Source of the DNA: Betaproteobacteria bacterium
GTDB lineage: Bacteria > Pseudomonadota > Gammaproteobacteria > Burkholderiales > Burkholderiaceae_E
Reading direction: 5' to 3'
Length of the DNA: 12,697 nt
Assembly: GCA_016868095.1 (NCBI GenBank)
Contig: VGHV01000037.1
Location: forward strand, 1-12,697
The notes under the pieces were generated by a model that was given only the letters and a program-made list of their open reading frames with translations, searched no databases and was not told where the DNA came from. The stretch's first letter is position 1, and every line of letters begins with the position of its first letter. Below, piece after piece: positions 8,339-12,697 of the stretch. The position numbers were made by a program, and so were the translations under genes.

Positions 8339-9100
8339 ATGAGTCATCGTTTAAGCGAGCTTGCGCCGATTACTCTTGAATTTTTCGAAAAGTACCTTTC
8401 AACGGGACATTTGGTCGACCTATACAGCGAGTCATTTCTCAGCCGCTTTGAGAGCGATTCGACGACAGTCATACCCTATTCAATCGCTAAATTTAAGTCG
8501 CTTGATCGCCGCGTTGGCACTGATTACCGAAACCATCTCTATGTCCTTTACCTCGGGGATCAAACCCCCGAGTTGATCGATGACTTTTTCGATGCCTTTT
8601 CGTTGGAAAGGCCGAAAAACACTCATCTACCATCGTTACCGTTTCTAGTGCTTTTTAATCGTTCCATCGATTTGCTACGCACTGTGAGGATTACTTCAGG
8701 TGGATCTATTTCCTTGGATGATTATGCCGCTCAAGGTTTGACTGATTTCAACCCCTTGCTCAAGTCCTTCCCTCCAGCCAGTGATAAACAGTTTTATGCG
8801 CTTGACTACTGCCGACTGGCACAACGCATGATGAACTCGCTCAGGTCACTGATACAGAGCACGCACAAACTAAAGTCATTACCCTGTGCTGACGATTTGC
8901 CGATTCAGCGAAGCGATGGACTTTTCTATTTTGCTGAATCAAACCTTGGCATGACAAGGGCCAAAGCCTCAGCAACGATGAATACCTACGAGAGACTTTT
9001 ATCGACAATCGACGAGAAGATCTCTGCGCTTTCTTGGTATTTCCCAATGATAGACATCGCGGATGTTTTTAGTGCTATAGATGTTAATAGCCATCAATAG
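8339..9100 (+). CDS. Hypothetical protein (253 residues)
   Basis: I do not recognise this protein. It is soluble, mixed alpha/beta, with no signal peptide, no obvious zinc-binding cysteines and no Walker motifs. Visible landmarks are the N-terminal LSELAPITLEFFEKYLSTGH, a basic patch KFKSLDRRVGTDYRNHLYV, a hydrophobic strand PSLPFLVLF followed by RTVRITSGGSISL, and a helical C-terminus with many Ser, Thr and Asp. I chose ATG 8339 over the TTG at 8303; neither has a good ribosome-binding site, so the start is uncertain. It is the only gene transcribed rightward out of the structured gap, diverging from the polymerase-like gene, and ends 40 bases before the stop of the convergent gene at 9141. 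The position suggests it belongs to the element's replication or control module, but nothing in the sequence proves that. Confidence 0.65.
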   Translation: MSHRLSELAPITLEFFEKYLSTGHLVDLYSESFLSRFESDSTTVIPYSIAKFKSLDRRVGTDYRNHLYVLYLGDQTPELIDDFFDAFSLERPKNTHLPSLPFLVLFNRSIDLLRTVRITSGGSISLDDYAAQGLTDFNPLLKSFPPASDKQFYALDYCRLAQRMMNSLRSLIQSTHKLKSLPCADDLPIQRSDGLFYFAESNLGMTRAKASATMNTYERLLSTIDEKISALSWYFPMIDIADVFSAIDVNSHQ

Positions 9101-9140
9101 TGCTACTCCTTGAGTTCCAACCCGATCAGCTAAGTCCTTG

Positions 9141-10019
9141 TCATCTCATCAGCTTCAGGTAGTCCTCATAAGGGACCATTGGACTGATAAAAGGATTCGT
9201 GATTTCGTCTTTGGAAAACCGTGCGATTTGAGCTTTTGTCCAGCGTTTTGGATTTGTTGCTCTGTTGTCTAATGAGGGGAATATCCCGATTTCTGCGTTT
9301 GCAATGAGCCGAGAAGCCTTGAGCTGATATCGAGCTACCTTAACCCTTAACGCTAGCCGTTCATTGCGCTCAGTATCCTTGGTGCGCAACTTCTCACCCC
9401 TTGATTGGGGAGAGATATCCGCGATACGCCCAATCCACGCTGCGCCGTACCGTGCTGGGTGCGCAATCAATTGTTTGGACTTGACAATCTGTAGCGCATC
9501 GCTAGCAATTTTGACACGCAAAACATCCTTCAACATGCCGCGCTTGATTCCACGCTGGCTTGCGACTTCAAAAGGGCTTGCGTATCGAGCTGATAAAGCC
9601 TGAGGTACATAGTCGCTCAAAAGCGCTCTGAACTGCCTCAAAAGTTCTGACTTTGAATAGTGATCAGGTATGACGACAACCCTAGCATTTCTTAGGTGGC
9701 CGCTCTGGGAAAACTCTCGAGCATCTGAAGGGTTGATGTAGCGCACTCGTGGGGGCCTGATCTTGTAGGCAAAGGCCGCCTTGCCGTGTGCTAGCCACCA
9801 TTCCTCAAACTCGCCCTCAAAGACATCACCAAAGTGCTCATAGACTCTGGAAAATTCCGGGTCGCCCGTCTTGCCTTTAGCTTGGCATAAACGCCAGTAC
9901 TCCGGACTTAACGAAAGACAAATCCACCACAGGTAATAGGGGCTGCGCTTCGCAGCAGCCACTTCAGCCCTGCGCTCCTCATATAACTGCCGTGAAAGGT
10001 TTGGAAATATGCGACTCAT
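9141..10019 (-). CDS. Hypothetical protein with LSLSPEYW / FGDV-type N-terminal signature
   Basis: A 292-residue protein of unknown function. The N-terminal part has SPYYLWWICLSLSPEYWRLC (26-45) and EHFGDVFEGEFEEWW (61-75), a tryptophan- and tyrosine-rich pattern I recall from hypothetical proteins of proteobacterial integrative elements; this recollection is not backed by a search. Residues 113-117 (RVVVI) form a strand, followed by long basic helices: SELLRQFRALL (124-134) and, from about 205 to 241, a run of Lys/Arg-rich helix. The high basic content suggests nucleic-acid binding (inference). No membrane segments. Start ATG 10019 lacks a strong Shine-Dalgarno, and a promoter-like pair sits just upstream, so the leader would be short. 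It diverges from the gene at 10142. Confidence 0.7.
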   Translation of the reverse strand: MSRIFPNLSRQLYEERRAEVAAAKRSPYYLWWICLSLSPEYWRLCQAKGKTGDPEFSRVYEHFGDVFEGEFEEWWLAHGKAAFAYKIRPPRVRYINPSDAREFSQSGHLRNARVVVIPDHYSKSELLRQFRALLSDYVPQALSARYASPFEVASQRGIKRGMLKDVLRVKIASDALQIVKSKQLIAHPARYGAAWIGRIADISPQSRGEKLRTKDTERNERLALRVKVARYQLKASRLIANAEIGIFPSLDNRATNPKRWTKAQIARFSKDEITNPFISPMVPYEDYLKLMR

Positions 10020-10038
10020 ATTGTGTTATCAACTAAAA

Positions 10039-10066
10039 ACTATATGAAGACAGTATATGGTAACAA
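10039..10066 (-). promoter_or_regulatory. Possible sigma-70 promoter for the 292-residue gene
   Basis: On the minus strand TTGTTA (10061-10066) and TATAGT (10039-10044) are separated by 16 bases, about 20 bases before ATG 10019. Hexamer matches and spacing are fair. The leader would be roughly 12 bases, consistent with the weak ribosome-binding site. Confidence 0.35.
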
Positions 10067-10128
10067 CTGCTTTAATGGATCCCATCAGCAAAGCGAAAGA
10101 CAAAGGGTCTAACGAATGCTGAACTATC

Positions 10129-10135
10129 TAAGGAG
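10129..10135 (+). promoter_or_regulatory. Strong Shine-Dalgarno of the 264-residue gene
   Basis: TAAGGAG with 6 bases to ATG 10142. It is one of the best ribosome-binding sites in the accessory region and fixes the start. Confidence 0.8.
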
Positions 10136-10141
10136 ATTCAA

Positions 10142-10936
10142 ATGAGCAAGTCAAACGCAGCTAAGGTCCTCATCAACGAAGTCAACTTTGAAGCAGAAAC
10201 TTCGATTGTGCTTAATCGCCTTAATCAGTTGAGCGATGAGCGCTCTGATTGGGAAGGTAGTGTCTATCGTTCTGCCACAGAAACCCTCTACGGCTTGCTC
10301 AGCAAAACCTACGCAGCTTACGAGGATCATTTTGTGAATACAGATGACAGTTTAAGAAAGGCGTTCCGCGCTGCTTTGATTCAAAAGCTCGCAAGCGATG
10401 GCATCCGTACGCAGAAGACCTCAACAACGCTTGGGATCTTAATTCGCTATGTCTTCAAGAGCGACCGTAAGCGTGTCATGCGTTATCGCTATGTGATCGA
10501 AGCTGCTAAGTCCCACGCTGTTTCATCTCTCGATCTGCCAAAGTGGCTTGATCAAGTAGGTGGGATTGATGGTGCTTGTAAGCTAATTACGCTGAGCGAA
10601 GAGACCCAAGCAAAGCGTCAGCGCATTGCTCACGAGGTCTCAGCCTTGACCCAAGAGATCGAAGATCGTCGTAGCGCTCCACTCGCTCGAGTCACCCTAA
10701 ATGGAATCAAGTCTGATAGCCGTTCTGTGCTGATCGCAGAACCCAACGACCAAGGTGGATTCGACATCATCTGCGTAGTGCCACAGTTAACTGACAGCGT
10801 TTACGATGCGTTGGTGAAGTCAGCAGCAAAGCAGGTAACGCTCGCCAAAGATGAGGCTGCGATACTTAGCCAAGAAGCCGTCAACTTCGCAGGTACTGTC
10901 GCCGTCAACGAAAAGCAAGCGCTCGTAGCTGCTTGA
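10142..10936 (+). CDS. Hypothetical protein with RYVFKSDR motif, mobile-element style
   Basis: A 264-residue protein of unknown function, probably well expressed given its near-consensus Shine-Dalgarno. It is mostly alpha-helical. The most distinctive stretch is residues 102-122, RYVFKSDRKRVMRYRYVIEA, followed by LDLPKWLDQVGGIDGACK (130-147). I recall this RYVF-x-x-DR pattern from uncharacterised proteins on proteobacterial plasmids and genomic islands, without a named function. Residues 150-176 (EETQAKRQRIAHEVSALTQE) look like a short coiled coil. The C-terminal part is Ala-, Val- and Glu-rich. No membrane or secretion signal. It stands alone on the + strand between two minus-strand genes and is followed by a weak hairpin. 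A DNA-binding or partition-like role is possible but not shown. Confidence 0.72.
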   Translation: MSKSNAAKVLINEVNFEAETSIVLNRLNQLSDERSDWEGSVYRSATETLYGLLSKTYAAYEDHFVNTDDSLRKAFRAALIQKLASDGIRTQKTSTTLGILIRYVFKSDRKRVMRYRYVIEAAKSHAVSSLDLPKWLDQVGGIDGACKLITLSEETQAKRQRIAHEVSALTQEIEDRRSAPLARVTLNGIKSDSRSVLIAEPNDQGGFDIICVVPQLTDSVYDALVKSAAKQVTLAKDEAAILSQEAVNFAGTVAVNEKQALVAA

Positions 10937-10947
10937 AGCTAACTAAT

Positions 10948-10974
10948 GGCTCTCGCCTAACTATTGAAAGAGCC
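10948..10974 (+). terminator. Weak hairpin after the 264-residue gene
   Basis: GGCTCT (10948-10953) pairs with AGAGCC (10969-10974) across a 15-base loop, 12 bases after the stop. The following bases are CCAAAAG, with no T-run on the + strand, so it is a poor intrinsic terminator. Confidence 0.3.
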
Positions 10975-10992
10975 CCAAAAGTTCATCCTGTC

Positions 10993-11029
10993 AAATGCTC
11001 AGAATCTAGCCGCTAGATTCTGAGCATTT
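10993..11029. repeat. Perfect 17-bp inverted repeat across the recombinase stop codon
   Basis: AAATGCTCAGAATCTAG (10993-11009) and its exact complement (11013-11029) flank a 3-base spacer CCG. The right arm is the last codons of the recombinase (Met-Leu-Arg-Ile-stop), so the gene's end is mirrored just beyond its stop. No T-run of note follows on either strand. It could act as a cruciform or recombination site, or as a factor-assisted transcription stop for the two convergent genes. Confidence 0.85.
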
Positions 11030-11618
11030 CAACGGCTCGTCTGAGCATCGATGGATTAGTCTCAATGTAGCGCTGCGTCACAGATAAACTGCGATGCCCT
11101 GCAAGTTCCATCAGCACTCTCACCGACACTCCCTTTTCAGCAAGCTGTGTGATGAAGCTACGCCTTCCACTATGACTGCTCGCCCCGTCGATACCCGCGT
11201 TTTTGTACATGTAGTGAAAGTGCTGCGACAGTGTCGAAGCGCTGAAGCCGCGATCGGGATTCTTTTGCGTACAAAACAGAGCTCGATTCGTATCCGTCAT
11301 CGTTAAGGGGAATAAGTCCTTGAGGCGAAATCTAACGGATAAGTAGTGATAGATTTCGTGCTGCGCTTTCTCAGATAAGACCACCAATCGACCACGACCA
11401 CCTTTGGTTTGATCTGGAGCTAGTCGAATCTCATCTCTTATCTTCCCATCTTTGGTGAGTACTTGCGAAAGTCGCAGTGCCGCAACCTCCCCAATTCGCA
11501 TCCCTGTCTGTGTAGTGAGTAAAAACATAGCTCGATTACGAGATGCGTGTTTATGGTTTGCGATATACCTCAGTACACGACTCACATCTCGTTCCGTTAA
11601 AACTCGGGCTTGTGACAT
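11013..11618 (-). CDS. Tyrosine recombinase / integrase, catalytic-domain-only
   Basis: A 201-residue phage-integrase-family recombinase. The complete catalytic set is visible: Arg41 (TGMRIGE), Lys72 (TKGG), His149 and Arg152 (HSGRR), His175 (GHRS) and the nucleophile Tyr184 (QRYIE), with normal spacing, so it should be active. There is no separate N-terminal core-binding domain of about 100 residues: the protein begins SQARVLTERDVSRVLRYIA and goes straight into the catalytic fold. That is the size of FimB/FimE invertases and of a short integrase type I recall from Burkholderiales elements. ATG 11618 is chosen over TTG 11639 because AAAGGAG lies 5 bases before it. Role: excision and integration of the element, or DNA inversion. 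Its 3' end carries a 17-bp inverted repeat, and nested repeats lie upstream at 11735-11786. Confidence 0.92.
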   Translation of the reverse strand: MSQARVLTERDVSRVLRYIANHKHASRNRAMFLLTTQTGMRIGEVAALRLSQVLTKDGKIRDEIRLAPDQTKGGRGRLVVLSEKAQHEIYHYLSVRFRLKDLFPLTMTDTNRALFCTQKNPDRGFSASTLSQHFHYMYKNAGIDGASSHSGRRSFITQLAEKGVSVRVLMELAGHRSLSVTQRYIETNPSMLRRAVEMLRI

Positions 11619-11623
11619 CTGAT

Positions 11624-11630
11624 CTCCTTT
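11624..11630 (-). promoter_or_regulatory. Shine-Dalgarno deciding the recombinase start
   Basis: AAAGGAG on the minus strand, 5 bases before ATG 11618. It supports this start over the TTG at 11639. Confidence 0.8.
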
Positions 11631-11734
11631 AAAAACCAATGAGTTCGCATGTATTTATGATGAACCCTTTGGTTTGAAAGGACAACCGTGATCGGTATAA
11701 ATTAAATTTCTATATAGATCATATACTTACCCAA

Positions 11735-11786
11735 AAACCAACACTTTGTTCAATTTGTGTTGGTTTATGGATCGATCATAAAACCA
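11735..11786. repeat. Nested inverted repeats upstream of the recombinase
   Basis: AAACCAACAC (11735-11744) pairs with GTGTTGGTTT (11757-11766), 10 bp with a 12-base loop. The second arm overlaps another near-palindrome: TTTATG (11764-11769) and CATAAA (11777-11782) around the palindrome ATCGAT (11771-11776). The two structures share bases, so they are mutually exclusive if formed as hairpins. They lie between the recombinase (start 11618) and the Rep-like gene end (11978). An operator, an attachment site or a second origin element are all possible. The rest of 11640-11977 shows no gene. Confidence 0.65.
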
Positions 11787-11932
11787 TAGCTTTTAACTTT
11801 CAATCTTGACTATTCGACCGTGATTTCACTCGCACAGAGAGCAATTCAACAGGTCCTATGCGATTAACCATTTCGTTGAGCATACCGTTGGGGAAGTATG
11901 GGGAGGAATGCTCTGGATATGGTCCAACTATT

Positions 11933-11950
11933 AAAGCGAACCGTCGCTTT
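11933..11950 (-). terminator. Possible hairpin terminator after the Rep-like gene
   Basis: AAAGCGA (11933-11939) and TCGCTTT (11944-11950) form a 7-bp stem with a 4-base loop, 28 bases beyond the minus-strand stop at 11978. There is only a short AT stretch after it, so intrinsic termination would be weak. Confidence 0.35.
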
Positions 11951-11977
11951 CATCGGAACGCCCCAAGAAGCACTGAC

Positions 11978-12538
11978 TCAGCAAGTGGCGAGAGATCGTG
12001 AAGGAATACTGACGCTTTCCCAATCAACAGTATGCTGATTCAGGTGGAGTACACCCTTTGTCATATAGCTTAGCCAACCCTGATCTCTGTAAGGGACTAG
12101 CTCAATCTGATGGCCAGCAAATGGCAACTTAATCCATGTTGACTTAACCACATCGCTCAATTGCCTTGAGCGCTCAGTGTCTACACGCATCACTGCGTGA
12201 TAGTGAGGGAACTGGCCGACGCTTAGACCCTCAAGCACTGGAACAAAGAGAAGTCTTGTCCCATGCCGCTTCGAGATGTTTCCGTAAAGCGCACGATCGA
12301 TTCGTATCTTAAATAGAAACATTGTTTTTCGAAGCAATTCAATCATCCGTTCGTCGTGAGGCGTAGCGATCAGTCTGCTTGCGCGGATGAAACGCCAAAC
12401 TTTTCGCTCGTCGAAAGTGAAGGTGATCGCATGGGTAAATTCGCTGTGATGCCGAGCGATCCACGCCGATAGTTGATCTTTTAGTTGTGAGTCATTCTTG
12501 CTTTGGCAAGTGTAGTAATTTGTTTCTAGCCATTTCAT
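11978..12538 (-). CDS. Probable HUH replication initiator (rolling-circle Rep-like)
   Basis: A 186-residue protein with the features of a single-tyrosine HUH endonuclease. Numbering from ATG 12538: a motif-1-like strand THAITFTF (35-42), the metal-binding motif HYH (112-114) in FPHYHAVMRVD, and a motif-3-like SYMTK (157-161) with Tyr158 as the likely nucleophile and Lys161. The surrounding LLFVPVLEGLSVGQF and GWLSYMTKG also fit short Rep-like proteins I recall from proteobacterial elements and inovirus-like entries. Such enzymes nick one strand at an origin and start rolling-circle replication or strand transfer. The reading frame extends to a TTG at 12628, but the added residues are hydrophobic and AT-rich, so ATG 12538 is preferred; no good Shine-Dalgarno is seen for either. 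No helicase domain is present. A relaxase- or transposase-like role for the same fold cannot be excluded. Confidence 0.72.
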   Translation of the reverse strand: MKWLETNYYTCQSKNDSQLKDQLSAWIARHHSEFTHAITFTFDERKVWRFIRASRLIATPHDERMIELLRKTMFLFKIRIDRALYGNISKRHGTRLLFVPVLEGLSVGQFPHYHAVMRVDTERSRQLSDVVKSTWIKLPFAGHQIELVPYRDQGWLSYMTKGVLHLNQHTVDWESVSIPSRSLATC

Positions 12539-12660
12539 TACAGTATTTATTCCATACCAAATAAAAACTGAAAGAAACCAATTAGGTACTGTATCGAAAT
12601 CTTCAAAACCAAATCGAGATGGGCGCAAGATATTTGTCGTTATGAAATATGGAGCTACGC

Positions 12661-12697
12661 ATGAGTGTCTTGACTGGACTGAAGTGGATTGCGCCGA
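12661..12697 (+). CDS. Start of a gene cut by the window edge
   Basis: ATG 12661 is preceded by GGAG (12651-12654) at 6 bases, and the frame stays open to the end, reading MSVLTGLKWIAP. Only 12 residues are visible, so no function can be given. A second open frame from ATG 12642 (MKYGATHECLDW) lacks a comparable ribosome-binding site. The gene would diverge from the Rep-like gene, with about 120 bases of AT-rich sequence between them. Confidence 0.4.
   Translation, partial: MSVLTGLKWIAP

Noticed and set aside
10041..10062. LexA-like box around CTGT in the divergent promoter region
   Set aside because: The matching ACAG half-site at the right spacing is absent.
5990..10981. 12-base direct repeat GAGCCCCAAAAG at 5990-6001 and 10970-10981
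   Set aside because: About one such pair is expected by chance in a region of this size, and the flanks do not match.
12539..12628. N-terminal extension of the Rep-like protein to TTG 12628
   Set aside because: The rare start, hydrophobic AT-rich content and absence of a Shine-Dalgarno make it more likely to be untranslated leader.
5855..12670. Direct repeat GAGTGTCT at 5855-5862 and 12663-12670 as possible att ends
   Set aside because: Eight bases is expected by chance at this distance, the right copy lies inside a probable gene start, and no porin promoter or MKK sequence follows it.

Overview
The window joins a conserved, Burkholderiales-like chromosomal segment (about 1-5846) to an accessory region (about 5850-12697). 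The first part reads like a betaproteobacterial core: a molybdopterin oxidoreductase, a FadD-type acyl-CoA ligase, a sugar-acid dehydratase of the IlvD/Edd family, and a Burkholderiales-type trimeric porin whose signal peptide closely follows the usual MKKSLLAIA pattern. The order assignment is inferred from protein style, not from a marker gene.

Layout 1-4817, + strand: the 3' part of the oxidoreductase (2-1228), fadD-like (1275-2966) and the dehydratase (2963-4714). The last two overlap by ATGA, so they are co-transcribed, ending at a strong hairpin/T-tract terminator (4767-4795). That terminator also serves the convergent porin.

The porin (minus strand, 4818-5846) has lost its start. Its reading frame runs back through a complete signal-peptide core, but the expected ATG-Lys-Lys is replaced by foreign sequence with an in-frame stop at 5862-5864. 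The chromosomal/accessory junction therefore lies at about 5847-5850, inside the porin signal sequence.

The accessory region carries mostly genes of unknown function, in mixed orientations, plus three with readable catalytic motifs: a catalytic-domain-only tyrosine recombinase (11013-11618, minus), a probable HUH rolling-circle-type Rep protein with HYH and YMTK motifs (11978-12538, minus), and a 493-residue protein (6403-7884, minus) whose motifs, in order, resemble motifs A, B and C of the family-A DNA polymerase / T7-like RNA polymerase palm. Four unknown proteins (6006-6359 minus, 8339-9100 plus, 9141-10019 minus, 10142-10936 plus) accompany them. Two of these have sequence styles I associate with mobile elements. 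A + strand gene seems to start at 12661 and leaves the window.

The non-coding parts are unusually structured: a hairpin cluster at 7978-8071 with another at 8235-8257, flanking an A+C-rich tract; a perfect 17-bp inverted repeat across the recombinase stop codon; nested inverted repeats at 11735-11786; and a very AT-rich stretch with a 9-bp inverted repeat beside the porin junction. The simplest reading is an integrative element that excises or rearranges with its tyrosine recombinase and replicates with its own HUH initiator and an unusual polymerase, using an origin in the structured gap. The polymerase-like gene and the broken porin are the two points most worth following.
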